Part shown: positions 27,945 to 38,100 of the stretch, in pieces
How the letters are laid out: each line of letters starts with the position of its first letter
How positions within the stretch are numbered: position 1 is the stretch's first letter
Origin: Brevibacterium sp. JSBI002
GTDB taxonomy: Bacteria; Actinomycetota; Actinomycetes; Actinomycetales; Brevibacteriaceae
Assembly: GCF_026013965.1 (NCBI RefSeq)
Contig: NZ_CP110341.1
Location: 1,488,001 to 1,552,000 of the forward strand
Length of the DNA: 64,000 nt
Direction: 5' to 3'
Program-made: the position numbers and the translations under genes
Notes under the pieces: generated by a model
What the model was told of the DNA's origin: nothing
What the model saw: only the letters and a program-made list of their open reading frames with translations
Databases searched by the model: none

Positions 27945-29470
27945 CAGCGGTCCTGGGGCCGGCTCTGCACCCAGGCCTCGATCTCGGCGCGGCTGCGGGG
28001 GAAGTCGCCCGAGAGATTCTCCACTCCGTCGGCGGTGACGAGGACGTCGTCCTCGATGCGGACACCGTTGCCGCGGAACTCCTCGGGCAGGAGCAGGTCG
28101 TCTGATTTGAAGTACAGTCCGGGTTCGATGGTGAAGACCATTCCCGGTTCTATAGTTGCGTCCAAGTACATCTCCGCTCTCGCCTGTGCACAATCATGGA
28201 CGTCGAGGCCGAGGTGATGACTGGTGCCGTGGACCATCCACCGGCGGTGCTGCTGTCCTTCCGGCGACAGCGAAACGGCCGCGGAGACGGGCAGCACACC
28301 GAACTCTTCGAGACGCTTCGCGATGACCTCCATGGCCGCCTCGTGGACCTCACGGAACTTCACAGGCCGGTTGGGGTGCTCGGCGGCCACGGCGAACGCG
28401 GCATCGGAGGCTTCGAGCACGGCATCGTAGATCTTCGCCTGCACCGGAGTGAAGGTGCCCGACACGGGCATGGTGCGGGTGATGTCCGCGGTGTAGAGCG
28501 AATCGGCTTCGGCTCCGGCATCGACGAGGATGAGGTCACCGTCCCGGACCTGACCGTCGTTGCGGATCCAGTGCAGGGTGCAGGCATTGTTGCCCGAGGC
28601 GGCGATCGTGTCGTAGCCGACTCCGTTGCCGTCGGAGCGAGCGGCGGTCTCGAACGCGGTCTCGACGACACGCTCCCCACGACGGTGCCCGAGTGCCTTC
28701 GGCAGCGCTGCCACCACGTTGTCGAAACCGGCGCGGGTGATGGCGACGGCTTCGCGCAGCTGCGCGATCTCGTGGTCGTCCTTGATCAGGCGCAGCTCGG
28801 AGAGGAGCTGGGCCAGTTCGGCGTCGCCGGCCTCGGACGTCTCGAGATCGGCCTGGACCTGGGTGCGAGCCAGGTCGATGACTCCGTCGATGCGGGTGTC
28901 GGCCTGTCGGACGAGGCGCACGGAGATGGCCCCGAGATCCTTCGTGATGGCGTCATCGACCGTGGCGGAGCTCTCCGTTGCGATGCCGGTCATGGTGGAC
29001 ATCGCTTCGAGATCGGCGCGCGGTCCGACCCAGTACTCTCCGTAGCGGGAATCGGAGAAGAACTCCTCCGTATCGGCACCGGCGCGGGGACGGAAGTACA
29101 GCGTCACATCGTGGCCGTCGTCCTCGGGCTCGAAGACGAGCACGGCGTCGGGTTCGGAATCGGCTTCCAGGCCCGTGAGGTGGATGAACGCGGAATGAGC
29201 GCGGAAGCGGTAGTCGGTGTCGTTTGAGCGGACCTTGAGTCCGCCGGCGGGAACGACGAGCCGTTCGCCGGGGAACGCTGCCGAGACCGCGTCCCGACGG
29301 GCCGGGGTGAAACCGGCGGCGGCGAGAGCCTCGGCGTTGAGGGGAGTGCGATCCCAACCGGAGGCGACGAAGTCACGGAAGGCGGCGGAATTCGGGCGGT
29401 GCGAGCGGTTGTTGACGCGGTCTGCGAGGTTTTGGGTCGAGTCTGGGGTATCTGAGTTCTGCTCTGTCAT
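27944..29470 (-). CDS. pepP: Xaa-Pro aminopeptidase (aminopeptidase P, M24B)
   Basis: Cytoplasmic metallopeptidase removing N-terminal residues that precede proline. The 508-residue chain has the AMP_N domain (PGERLVVPAGGLKVRSNDTDYRFRAHSAF) and the pita-bread catalytic domain with both metal Asp in VDAGAEADSLYTADITRT, metal His in HGTSHHLGLDVHD, and metal Glu in FTIEPGLY and GVRIEDDVLV. It leads a two-gene unit with the P1 peptidase, consistent with peptide turnover. Confidence 0.95.
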   Translation of the reverse strand: MTEQNSDTPDSTQNLADRVNNRSHRPNSAAFRDFVASGWDRTPLNAEALAAAGFTPARRDAVSAAFPGERLVVPAGGLKVRSNDTDYRFRAHSAFIHLTGLEADSEPDAVLVFEPEDDGHDVTLYFRPRAGADTEEFFSDSRYGEYWVGPRADLEAMSTMTGIATESSATVDDAITKDLGAISVRLVRQADTRIDGVIDLARTQVQADLETSEAGDAELAQLLSELRLIKDDHEIAQLREAVAITRAGFDNVVAALPKALGHRRGERVVETAFETAARSDGNGVGYDTIAASGNNACTLHWIRNDGQVRDGDLILVDAGAEADSLYTADITRTMPVSGTFTPVQAKIYDAVLEASDAAFAVAAEHPNRPVKFREVHEAAMEVIAKRLEEFGVLPVSAAVSLSPEGQQHRRWMVHGTSHHLGLDVHDCAQARAEMYLDATIEPGMVFTIEPGLYFKSDDLLLPEEFRGNGVRIEDDVLVTADGVENLSGDFPRSRAEIEAWVQSRPQDR

Positions 29471-29476
29471 GCCGCC

Positions 29477-29482
29477 AGTCTA
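29477..29482 (-). promoter_or_regulatory. -10 box of pepP (TAGACT), leaderless type
   Basis: TAGACT on the minus strand, six bases before the pepP ATG, back to back with the similar box of the PHP gene. Confidence 0.5.
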
Positions 29483-29536
29483 GATGGGCGGAGTGACATG
29501 GTGTGTACACGTGGGAGTCGGAACGACAGATGCAGA

Positions 29537-29542
29537 TAGACT
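29537..29542 (+). promoter_or_regulatory. -10 box of the PHP phosphoesterase gene (TAGACT), leaderless type
   Basis: TAGACT followed by six bases and the ATG at 29549. This decides for ATG 29549 over the GTG at 29543. Confidence 0.5.
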
Positions 29543-29548
29543 GTGACC

Positions 29549-30406
29549 ATGGTCATCGATCTCCACGTGCACACCGCATTTTCGGACGGGACCCAGACCC
29601 CGTCCGAACTCATCTCAGAAGCCTCGATGGATGGCATCGACGTCGTCGGACTCACCGACCACGACACCACCGCAGGTTGGACCCTTGCCGAAGATGCCGC
29701 CCGCGTCTACGGGCTGGGCCTGGTGAGGGGAATGGAGATCTCCTGTCGCTACGAGGGGATCAGCGTGCACCTGCTCTCCTATCTCCACGACCCGTACGAC
29801 ACGGGGCTGGCCGAGGTCGTGCAGGAGACGAGGCGGGCAAGACTCGACCGCACCCACCTCATCATCGAACGGCTGGCCGAAGACTATCCGATCGACATGG
29901 ATGCGGTGCTCTCCGTGTCGGGCGAGGACGCCACGATCGGACGTCCGCATATCGCCGATGCGCTGGTGGCAGCCGGCGTCGTCGAGTCGCGCACGGAAGC
30001 GTTCTCGTCGATTCTGTCCAGCCAGGGAAAATATCATGTGTCCCTGCCGACGATCGATCCGATCACCGCGATCGGACTGATTCGGGAAGCCGGCGGAGTC
30101 TCTGTCTTCGCCCACCCGCGCGCGGCCATGCGCGGTCGGGTCGTGCCCGATTCGGCGATGACCGAATTCATCGCTGCCGGTCTCGACGGACTCGAAGTCG
30201 ACCATAGGGACAATCCTGCGCAGGAGCGAGAGGCGATGCGACGCCTGGCGCATGAGCACGATCTCATCGTCACCGGCTCCAGCGACTACCACGGCACGGG
30301 CAAGCCCAACCGCCTCGGCGAGCACGTCACTTCCGACCATATGCTCGGGAAGCTGCTCGAGCGTGCGGCTTCACGGCCGGGCGGAGTCGACTACATCCAG
30401 GGCTGA
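29549..30406 (+). CDS. PHP-domain metal-dependent phosphoesterase (TrpH/RNase AM-like)
   Basis: 285-residue PHP protein. The trinuclear metal site is indicated by DLHVHTAFSDGT at the N terminus, GLTDHDTTAGW, a middle Glu/His region (RGMEISCRYEG, LSYLHD), VFAHPRA and the final GSSDYHG. Overall it resembles E. coli YciV/TrpH, a 5'-3' exonuclease acting on 3',5'-bisphosphonucleotides and short RNAs, and the actinobacterial homologues. The exact substrate here is inferred from family only. Confidence 0.88.
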   Translation: MVIDLHVHTAFSDGTQTPSELISEASMDGIDVVGLTDHDTTAGWTLAEDAARVYGLGLVRGMEISCRYEGISVHLLSYLHDPYDTGLAEVVQETRRARLDRTHLIIERLAEDYPIDMDAVLSVSGEDATIGRPHIADALVAAGVVESRTEAFSSILSSQGKYHVSLPTIDPITAIGLIREAGGVSVFAHPRAAMRGRVVPDSAMTEFIAAGLDGLEVDHRDNPAQEREAMRRLAHEHDLIVTGSSDYHGTGKPNRLGEHVTSDHMLGKLLERAASRPGGVDYIQG

Positions 30407-30448
30407 GCCCGGCTCCGAGCTGCGCCTGCCTTCATCCGGGGGCTGAGG

Positions 30449-31624
30449 TCAGCCGAGGATTCGGCTCAGATGGAGCTTTCCCCAGGCGAAGCTCAGTGCG
30501 TACGACAGAGCCGCCATGAGCGCGAGAAAACCGAAATACTGGACGACGAGCAGGATCGGTGTCGCATCGACGTCGAAGAGACGTTCGAAGAAGAGTTCGA
30601 GGAAGAACACGTGGACGAGGAATGCACCGAATGATGCCGTCGCCATCGTCGTGAAGACCTTCTTGGCCCGCTCGCTGAGCCGGATGCGCGAGACGAGGAG
30701 GATGACGCTGACGGCGAGTCCGACGATGAGCGGGTTCGCATTCTCGATCGGATAGGACCGTCGCGACTCCCACCACAGCACGCCGAGCGCCGAGACCGCG
30801 AAGAGCACACACAGCATCCAGATCGGCGGACGCAGCTCATGCGCGTGGTGGATGACGAAGGCGCCGACGGTGAAGTAGACGACCTGATATGTCGCGAAGC
30901 CCCACTTCCACGCATCCTGGTCGGAGCCGATGATCTCGAGGGCGAACGGCGCCCACACGGTCGACCCTGCGAGGACGATGGCGAGGGTCGCGAGCTTCCA
31001 CGGCCGCTGTCCCTTCCAGAACAGGATGAGCGTGCCGAAGACGAGGATGAGCGGAATGTACGCGTAGAGATACCATAGGTGGAAAGCCGGGCGACCGGCC
31101 TCGAGGAGGCTGCGGACGAGGTCGTGTCGGACGTCGACCTCATCGGTGTCGAAGAGGTTGAAGCCGAGCACGAAGATGACCGACCAAGCGGCCAGTGGAA
31201 CGACATGCCGGACGATGCGGTCCCACATCTTCGCTTCGGTGCGCGGAGGTGCACCGGCGAGCACGGCCCAACCAGCGATCATGAAGAACATCGGCACGGC
31301 CCAGGGATTGACCGCCTCGGCGAGATGGCCGAGCCACCAGGCGTCGCTGCCCTCGTCGGATCCGCCGATGAGGACGCCGCCCGAATGGCCGATCATGACG
31401 GTGAGCCCGGCGAGCACTCGCATGACATCGACGTCGTGGCGGTGCGCTTTCGGAGTTTTCGGCCTCGCAGTCGGGGCAGGTGCCGCCGTCGGCTTGTCGG
31501 CTGGGGCTGGTCCGGCCGTCGGCTCGGCGGGGGAGAGGTCGACCCGGGTGGGAGCTGCGGGGGACTCGTCGTCCAACCGGCGTGAACCGAACAATGACTC
31601 ACTCTCGTTCGTACTCGATGACAT
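30449..31624 (-). CDS. Membrane acyltransferase (acyltransferase 3 family)
   Basis: 391-residue integral membrane protein with about ten helices, preceded by a 60-residue Pro/Ala-rich cytoplasmic tail. The first catalytic-type segment is HRHDVDVMRVLAGLTVMIGHSGGV, with the conserved Arg and His of acyltransferase 3 proteins such as WecH/OatA. Pairs of aromatic residues in FHLWYLYAYIPLIL follow. It probably O-acylates a surface glycan or lipid. No partner gene is adjacent that would name the acceptor. Confidence 0.82.
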   Translation of the reverse strand: MSSSTNESESLFGSRRLDDESPAAPTRVDLSPAEPTAGPAPADKPTAAPAPTARPKTPKAHRHDVDVMRVLAGLTVMIGHSGGVLIGGSDEGSDAWWLGHLAEAVNPWAVPMFFMIAGWAVLAGAPPRTEAKMWDRIVRHVVPLAAWSVIFVLGFNLFDTDEVDVRHDLVRSLLEAGRPAFHLWYLYAYIPLILVFGTLILFWKGQRPWKLATLAIVLAGSTVWAPFALEIIGSDQDAWKWGFATYQVVYFTVGAFVIHHAHELRPPIWMLCVLFAVSALGVLWWESRRSYPIENANPLIVGLAVSVILLVSRIRLSERAKKVFTTMATASFGAFLVHVFFLELFFERLFDVDATPILLVVQYFGFLALMAALSYALSFAWGKLHLSRILG

Positions 31625-31690
31625 GGCGTCCGAACATCATCAGTCACAGAATTGAACGGGATCGGGGGTCGAATTGAACACAGGATGAAC

Positions 31691-31720
31691 GAAGGCCCCG
31701 ACCAGGTGGTCGGGGCCTTC
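31691..31720 (-). terminator. Terminator of the DEAD-box helicase gene
   Basis: Perfect 13-base stem (GAAGGCCCCGACC) with a four-base loop, 40 bases beyond the helicase stop on the minus strand and upstream of the acyltransferase start. Confidence 0.75.
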
Positions 31721-31760
31721 GCTAAGACTGTGCGGGGAATCGGTCGCGCCCGCGGAGGGG

Positions 31761-33293
31761 TCAGTCCTCGCTGGAGTCGGTGGCCGGATGGCCGCCCTGA
31801 CCCGTCTGGCCGCCCTGTGCGCGGTTGACCGGCTTGCCGCCGCGGGTGCGGCGACGGCTGCGCTGGCGGCGCGGTTTGCGGTCGTCGCTGCCGGAGTCGG
31901 AGGAGGATTCACGACGGTCGGATGAGCCGCCTCGGCGAGATTCCGAACGGCCACGGCCGGAACCGCGACGATCGGATCCACGGCCCTTGCGCTCACCGGA
32001 GGACTTTTCGTCCTCGCCTTCGGGGTGCTGGCGCGGCAGTCGGCCCTTAGTGCCCTTCGGGATGCCCAGGTCGGAGAAGAAGTGGGGCGAGGTCGAATAG
32101 GTCTCGGCGGGTTCGTCGAAATCGAGGCCGAGGGCCTTGTTGATGAGACGCCAGCGGGGCATGTCATCCCAGTCGACCAGGGTCATGGCGACACCGGAGT
32201 TGCCGGCCCGACCGGTGCGTCCGATGCGGTGGACGTAGGTCTTCTCATCATCGGGGCACTGATAATTCACGACATGGGTGACATCGTCGATGTCGATTCC
32301 GCGGGCCGCGACATCCGTGGCCACGAGCACATCGACCTTTCCATCGCGGAAGGACTTCAGAGCCTTCTCCCGCTGTGACTGACCGAGGTCGCCGTGGAGA
32401 GCCTTGACCGCGAAACCGCGGTCCTCGAGTTCGGCGGCGAGCTTGTCGGCGGTGCGCTTGGTGCGGGTGAAGATGATCGTGCGACCTCGGCCCTCGGCCT
32501 GGAGCATGCGGGCGACGAGCTCGGATTTGTCCATCGAATGGGCGCGGTAGACGAACTGCGTCGTGTTCTTGCCCGTCAGCGACAGATCCTCATGATCCTG
32601 AGCGCGGATATGGGTGGGCTGATTCATATAGCGCCGGGCGAGGGTGATGACCGCACCCGGCATGGTGGCGGAGAACAGCATCGTCTGGCGGTGGGCGGGA
32701 ACCGCGTTGATGATCTTCTCCACATCGGGCAGGAAGCCCAGGTCGAGCATCTCATCGGCTTCGTCGAGGACGACGGTGCGGACGCGGTGGAGCTTGAGGA
32801 TCTTGCGACCGTAGAGATCGAGGAGGCGGCCGGGGGTGCCGACGACGACGTCGACGCCGGATTTGAGCCGGTTGATCTGCGGATCGAAGTCCATGCCGCC
32901 GTAGATGGTCATGATGTCGACGTCACGCTGCACCGAGGCGGTGACGAGATCGGCCGCGACCTGCTTGGCCAGCTCACGGGTGGGAACGACCACGAGGGCC
33001 TGCGGCAGTCGCGGCTCCTTGGCGTCGCCCACGCTGTCGGGAGTCGAGTCCGGGTCGGAGGTGACCGACGAGTCCTCGGTCTTGCCGACGACACGCTGGA
33101 GAAGGGGGATTCCGAATCCCAGGGTCTTTCCGGTGCCCGTCTTAGCCTGCCCGATGATGTCGGCTCCCGACAGTGCCACGGGCAGCGTCAGCGCCTGAAT
33201 GGGGAAGGGGTGGGTGATTCCTGCCGAGGCCAGCGAGGCCACGATCGGTCCGGCGACTCCCAGCTCCGCGAAATCCGCTTCTGTCTCCGCCAT
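31761..33293 (-). CDS. DEAD-box RNA helicase with basic RG-rich tail
   Basis: ATP-dependent RNA helicase, 510 residues, corresponding in position to RhlE (Rv3211). It has the Q motif (FPIQ near 33), Walker A AKTGTGKT at 50-57, PTREL, DEAD at 177-180, SAT and the C-terminal HRIGRTGRAG. The last 90 residues are Arg/Gly/Ser-rich and disordered, suitable for RNA binding. The ATG at 33293 has AAAAGGAG eight bases upstream; an earlier in-frame start would overlap the divergent promoter region. Confidence 0.93.
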   Translation of the reverse strand: MAETEADFAELGVAGPIVASLASAGITHPFPIQALTLPVALSGADIIGQAKTGTGKTLGFGIPLLQRVVGKTEDSSVTSDPDSTPDSVGDAKEPRLPQALVVVPTRELAKQVAADLVTASVQRDVDIMTIYGGMDFDPQINRLKSGVDVVVGTPGRLLDLYGRKILKLHRVRTVVLDEADEMLDLGFLPDVEKIINAVPAHRQTMLFSATMPGAVITLARRYMNQPTHIRAQDHEDLSLTGKNTTQFVYRAHSMDKSELVARMLQAEGRGRTIIFTRTKRTADKLAAELEDRGFAVKALHGDLGQSQREKALKSFRDGKVDVLVATDVAARGIDIDDVTHVVNYQCPDDEKTYVHRIGRTGRAGNSGVAMTLVDWDDMPRWRLINKALGLDFDEPAETYSTSPHFFSDLGIPKGTKGRLPRQHPEGEDEKSSGERKGRGSDRRGSGRGRSESRRGGSSDRRESSSDSGSDDRKPRRQRSRRRTRGGKPVNRAQGGQTGQGGHPATDSSED

Positions 33294-33310
33294 ATTCCAA
33301 ACTCCTTTTA

Positions 33311-33322
33311 GCGCGTACGCGC
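33311..33322. promoter_or_regulatory. 12-base palindrome in a divergent promoter region
   Basis: GCGCGTACGCGC lies 18 bases upstream of the helicase start and 32 bases upstream of the ferritin-like gene. It could be an operator or chance in G+C-rich DNA. Confidence 0.3.
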
Positions 33323-33341
33323 TTGTCATGGTGCGAACCGG

Positions 33342-33347
33342 TAGTCT
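33342..33347 (+). promoter_or_regulatory. -10 box of the ferritin-like gene (TAGTCT), leaderless type
   Basis: TAGTCT, then six bases, then the ATG at 33354. Confidence 0.5.
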
Positions 33348-33353
33348 TGAACT

Positions 33354-33986
33354 ATGCCCGATTCTGTCCCATTGGCCGGTAATGATGCTGCAACGCTCGC
33401 ACTTCTGGCGTTCGGCGAGCTGACCGGTTTCGAACGTATGGCCACAAACGCGACGACCGCAGCGGATCTGGATGACAAGGTCATCCTGGCGCGGCTGGCC
33501 TCTCAGTCATTCGCGAACTTCGAACAGCTCTCACAGCACATCGATCAGATGGGCCAGGATGTGATCGAGCTCTGTCAGCATTTCGAACCGACCTTCAGCA
33601 CTCTGGCTGAAAGGACTCGTCCTCGCGACTGGTACGAAAGCCTCATGAAGGGATTCGTCTTCGACGGAATCATGAATGATTTCTACCGCACGGCGGTGGA
33701 CGAACTCGCGGAGCCCGGATACAGCCTGGCTATTGCAATTCTCGATGATACACGTGCCAGCGAATATGCGCGCAATCGTCTGACATCCGAAGTGGCCGTC
33801 GACACACAGCTGGCCTCGCGGCTGGCCCTGTGGGGCCGCAAGCTCGTCGCCGAGACCCTGGGGCGGGCTCGCAGTCTGCTCACCGATCCGTTCCTCGGCC
33901 TCGACGAAGATCTCGTCGTCGAACTGATCCCGTCGGTGACGTCGAATCACTCGAAGCGGATGTCGGCGCTCGGTCTCGTCGCCTGA
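33354..33986 (+). CDS. Ferritin-like fold protein (MiaE-like family, Rv3210c type)
   Basis: 210-residue, mostly helical protein. Acidic and His residues are spaced as in a ferritin-like four-helix bundle: ELTGFERM, EQLSQHIDQMGQD, YRTAVDELAEPGY, and RASEYARNRL. The actinobacterial family is annotated as ferritin-like fold or MiaE-like (tRNA hydroxylase-like). I cannot place a full di-iron EExxH set with confidence, so enzymatic activity is uncertain. It is next to DUF3107 and TetR as in M. tuberculosis. Confidence 0.75.
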   Translation: MPDSVPLAGNDAATLALLAFGELTGFERMATNATTAADLDDKVILARLASQSFANFEQLSQHIDQMGQDVIELCQHFEPTFSTLAERTRPRDWYESLMKGFVFDGIMNDFYRTAVDELAEPGYSLAIAILDDTRASEYARNRLTSEVAVDTQLASRLALWGRKLVAETLGRARSLLTDPFLGLDEDLVVELIPSVTSNHSKRMSALGLVA

Positions 33987-34020
33987 TCCCACGAGAGATG
34001 CACGATTCCGCCGCGAACGC

Positions 34021-34057
34021 GAAAAGGGCCACGGTCATTGCGACCGGGGCCCTTTTC
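34021..34057. terminator. Convergent terminator between ferritin-like gene and DUF3107
   Basis: Ten-base arms GAAAAGGGCC/GGCCCTTTTC with an inner CGGTC/GACCG stem and A4/T4 runs on both strands, suitable for termination in either direction. Confidence 0.8.
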
Positions 34058-34071
34058 CGCTCAGGGGCAGC

Positions 34072-34293
34072 TCAGGCGCTGAAGCCCACGCGACGTGAAG
34101 TCTCAGCACCGATTTCGAGGTAGCCGAGCGAGGCGGAGGGAACGTAGACCTGACGGCCCTTCGTATCGGTGAAGGTCAGCAGCCCGTCGGACTGGATCTT
34201 CTCTTCGACGCGGGCGGCGAGAGTCTTCGCATCTTCGTCCGTTTCGAGGGTGATCTCGCGCTGAGTCTGCTTGACGCCGATCTTGATTTCCAT
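34072..34293 (-). CDS. DUF3107 small protein (TB9.4 type)
   Basis: 73-residue protein matching DUF3107 throughout: MEIKIGVKQTQREITLETD, LLTFTDTKGRQVYVPSASLGYLEIG and RRVGF at the end. The mycobacterial member is Rv3208A. It is an ATP-binding-annotated but functionally unknown family. GAGCAC upstream gives a plausible ribosome site. Confidence 0.9.
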   Translation of the reverse strand: MEIKIGVKQTQREITLETDEDAKTLAARVEEKIQSDGLLTFTDTKGRQVYVPSASLGYLEIGAETSRRVGFSA

Positions 34294-34413
34294 TGTGCTC
34301 CTTGTGCCGATGCTCGGTGATCGATGACGGATTCGTCTGTGTTCAGCTTAACGTCCGCAGACTCGGGTTTCTTCCCGGTGGATTCCGCTGAAGGCTGATC
34401 GGTAGGTGGATCG

Positions 34414-35007
34414 TCAGCGATCTGCGAACGACCGCAATCCGCCCCAGCTCATCTGGGTGAGCAGCTCGACGGCCGTGTCGACGTCGACACCGCGCTGTGA
34501 GTCGATCTGCTTGACGACGACTTCGGCGGTGCCGATGAGAGCCCGACACAGCAGCTGCGCCTCATCGTCGCTGAGGCGGGCGAAGTTCTTCAGAGCGGAG
34601 ACGACCCGTGTCGCCGAACTCTCCCGCAGCGCGCGCAGCTTCTGTTCGGCCTTCGGCTCGTAGACGTCCGAATTGAAGATGATGACGAACTCTTCACGGT
34701 GTGAGACCACGAAGTCGAAATACGCGCGATAGGTGGCATGGACCTGCTCATGCGGATCGATCGTCGATCCCAGAGCTTCGGCCAGCCGAGAGTCGAGGAG
34801 CGCCGCCGAGGAATCGATGAGCGCCAGGTAGAGATCCTGCTTCGAATCGAAGTGCTGATAGAGCACGGGCTTGGACACACCGGCTGCCTCGGCGATCATG
34901 TCCATCGAGGTCGTCCGATATCCACGGGTGGCGAAAACGGAGCGTGCGACTCCCACTAATTGGTCGCGGCGCTGGTCACGGGGCAATCTCTGTTGTGGAC
35001 TCGACAT
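34414..35007 (-). CDS. TetR-family transcriptional regulator (Rv3208-like)
   Basis: 197-residue repressor. The N-terminal helix-turn-helix spans about 15-62 (VFATRGYRTTSMDMIAEAAGVSKPVLYQHFDSKQDLY). The ligand domain EFVIIFNSDVYEPKAEQ and the end MSWGGLRSF agree with the Rv3208 group that sits next to DUF3107. Ligand and targets are not evident; no clear palindromic operator was found in the 115 bases between it and adnA. Confidence 0.9.
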   Translation of the reverse strand: MSSPQQRLPRDQRRDQLVGVARSVFATRGYRTTSMDMIAEAAGVSKPVLYQHFDSKQDLYLALIDSSAALLDSRLAEALGSTIDPHEQVHATYRAYFDFVVSHREEFVIIFNSDVYEPKAEQKLRALRESSATRVVSALKNFARLSDDEAQLLCRALIGTAEVVVKQIDSQRGVDVDTAVELLTQMSWGGLRSFADR

Positions 35008-35013
35008 CCTTCA

Positions 35014-35019
35014 ATGTTA
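35014..35019 (-). promoter_or_regulatory. -10 box of the TetR gene (TAACAT), leaderless type
   Basis: TAACAT on the minus strand, six bases before the ATG. Confidence 0.4.
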
Positions 35020-35122
35020 CGCGAAGTCAGGCCGTGCATCGGGCATCCGCGCTGTCACTTTGACGACGCGCCGGTCAGGGGCTCGGAAGTCTCATGTCAG
35101 CGGGCCGTGATGGAATACGAGT

Positions 35123-38100
35123 ATGGATGAGATGACGCAGCGAATGGGCAGCACCCTGCTCTCCGGCGGCTGCCTGAATATCATCGGGCGGCCGGGCACC
35201 GGGAAGACGACTCTGCTCGAGTCGCTCTATGCGCGGCTGGTGTCGACGATCGACCCCGCCTCGGTTCTCGTTCTCACACCCGACCGTGATCACGCCGATG
35301 TGCTGCGCAATCGTCTTCAGCTGCCCGCCGACGCGGTCCTCTCCTCCGCCCCGGCCCGCAGTCTGGCGTCGTACGCGTACGGGATCGCCCGCGCCGCACA
35401 CACGACGCGGACCGGGGAAGACCTCGAATTCATCTCCGGTGCCGATCAGGATGTCTTCCTCGCCGACCTGCTCGCCGGTCACGAACTCGGTCGTTCCCGC
35501 GGGCCGGCGTGGCCGTCGGAGATCACCGCCGAGGTGCGGTCGACCTCGGCCTTCCGAACCGAGGTCCGCGACGCGCTCAACCGAGTGATGGAGTTCGATT
35601 TCGGAATGCGCACGCCCGACACGTCGCAGGAGATCGCGGAGCACGTGTTCGACTTCGGTCGCAGCGCCCTCGATCGTGCCCTTGCCGACAACCCCGACCC
35701 TCGGTGGCGGGCCGTGGCCGCGATCCTCGACGAATATCTGGGCATCATGTCCATGCCCGGCTACGGGGGCATCGACTCCGCGACCGTTCTTGCTCTCGCC
35801 GCGTTCGAGATCCTCCGCGAACCCGCCGAGGTGACGGCCGGACGGTCGTGGACGTTCGCCCCCGACCGTTTGCCCACCGTGGTTCTGGCCGACGGGGTCC
35901 AGGACTTCCCTGCCGCAAGCTGGGGAATCCTTGAACAGCTGCGCGCCAGGGGGAGTGCGATCGCTCTGTTCGGCTCACCCGAGACAGTGACCGGACGTTT
36001 CCACGGAGCCGACGCGTCGATCATCGATCGGGCGACGGCCGAAGACGGCTTCGAAACGGTCGTGCTCGATCGCCAATGGGATGTCGACCCTGCATTGGCG
36101 ACGACCGTCGACGGCTTCGGAGCCAGGATCACCACGCGATGGTCGACCGGTCATATGCCGCGCCCACGACCCATTGAGGATGCCGCTGATTCTGCGGCTT
36201 CCGCTGAGGCGTCGGCGAGCGTGCCGCAATCAGCTCCGACAGCGGCACCGGTTGAAGAGCTGTCTCCCGTGTCGTCCGAGCCTGCCGTGGAGACGCACGT
36301 ATTCGAGGGCAGTGCGTCCGGACACCGATATCTGGCCCGTCGGATCACGAACTTCGTCGAACAGGGGCACAGCTGGTCCGATGTCGCACTCATCTGCCGC
36401 AATTCGTCGAGTGCTCGCACGATCGCCAATGAGCTGAGAGCCTCAGGGGTCTCGATCGCCACTCTCATGCAGCCGCTCAATGTCGACCCCGCGACCGCAC
36501 CGTTGTTGGACCTGCTTTCGGCCGCCCCTGATTTCGACGATGACGAGTCGATCGCCGACCTCGCTCTGTCCCTGGCCGGCAGCATCTACGTCCGCCTCGA
36601 CCCCGTGCAGATCCGCCGTTTCCGACGAGCAGTGCGCAGACAGTTCCCGGCGTCCAGCAGCACGGCGTCGCTGGCTCAGGCACTGCGCAGCCCGATCGAC
36701 GATTCGTCCCCACAGGGACTGGCCACGATCTCACGGATGCTCCACGCCGCTGCTGAGGTCGGCACCACCGACCCCCACCAAGCGCTCTGGAGCATCTGGG
36801 ACGCGGCCGGAGTCGCTGAGAAATGGCAGATCGAAGCCCTGCGCGACCCGGAATCGGTGACCAACGGCTATCTCGATTCGGTGCTCCGGCTGTTCGCGCT
36901 GGCCGAGAAGATCGCCGACCGCGGCGGTTTCACCGCTCGCTCGTTCGCCGGCATCGTCGCCGAACAGGACATCGCCCAGGATTCCCTGGCCGATACCGCA
37001 GGATTCGCCGACCACGTGCTGGTGGGCACCCCGTCCTCACTGGCCCATGTGCGTGTGCCTCTGGTGATCATCGCCGAAGTCAACGAAGGCGTCTGGCCGA
37101 ACCCGAAGCTGCGCGGCGGAATCCTCGGCCTCACCGATCTCACGGCGGTGCTCGCCACGGGTGAGACGGTCACCGGTGACCCCGGCTACCACGCGCATGC
37201 GAAACGGACGAATCTGCGTGAAGAGGGCGAGCTGTTCTTCACCGCGCTCAGCCGTGCGCAGGAACGCGTGATCGTCACCGCCGTCACCGATGCGGAGACC
37301 GAGCCGTCCCCGTTCTTCGATGTGCTCGCCGCTGGCTCCGCCAAGGGCACCGAGGCGGCCGACGGCTATGCGATCACCCACGAGGATGAGCTGCCTCCGC
37401 TGACGGTACCGGAGATGGCAGCACATGCCCGCGCTCACCTGCTGCAGACGGCTGCCGCGGCCGATGTCGAAGCTGCGGGGCCATCGTCGACGCTTGTGGA
37501 CGCCACCACGACCGAAAGCGCCGACAGCTCTGCGACTCCGGACCCGGACACGCAGTCATGGGCGGCGCTGATGCGGGCGCTCTCAGCTGCCGGTGGCACG
37601 GTGGAACCACCGACGCAGTGGCGCGAGGCAGAGGACATCACCACGAATGAACCGCTCTTCACCGACTCTGATACGGTTCGCGTCTCACCCTCCCAAGTCG
37701 AAGCATTCACCGACTGCTCCCTGCGGTGGTTCCTCACCCGCAACGGCGGTGACCGCCCGATGTCGACAGCCCAAAGTCTCGGAACCATCATCCACGCCGC
37801 CGCCGAGAACTATCCGGAGGGCCCCACCTCCGCGATCCGCAGTTTCGTGGAAACTGAGTTCGCGTCCTTGGAATTCGACGCGGAATGGGAACGCGAACGG
37901 GAATTCGACGTGGCGATGAGCATGGCCGACCGCCTCGGCGACTACATCAAGAAGACTCCGGGCCGCCTCGTCGGAGTCGAAGCACAGGTCTATGCGGTCG
38001 GTGTCGACTCGGACGGACGTGAGTGGAAGGTCACCGGACGCCTCGACCGAGTCGAGGAGGTCGAGGGCGGACTGCGCATCGTCGACTTCAAGACCGGCAG

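Noticed and set aside
28196..29227. 343-residue plus-strand frame opposite pepP
   Set aside because: Mirror of the aminopeptidase P gene; glycine/aspartate-rich filler with no family resemblance.
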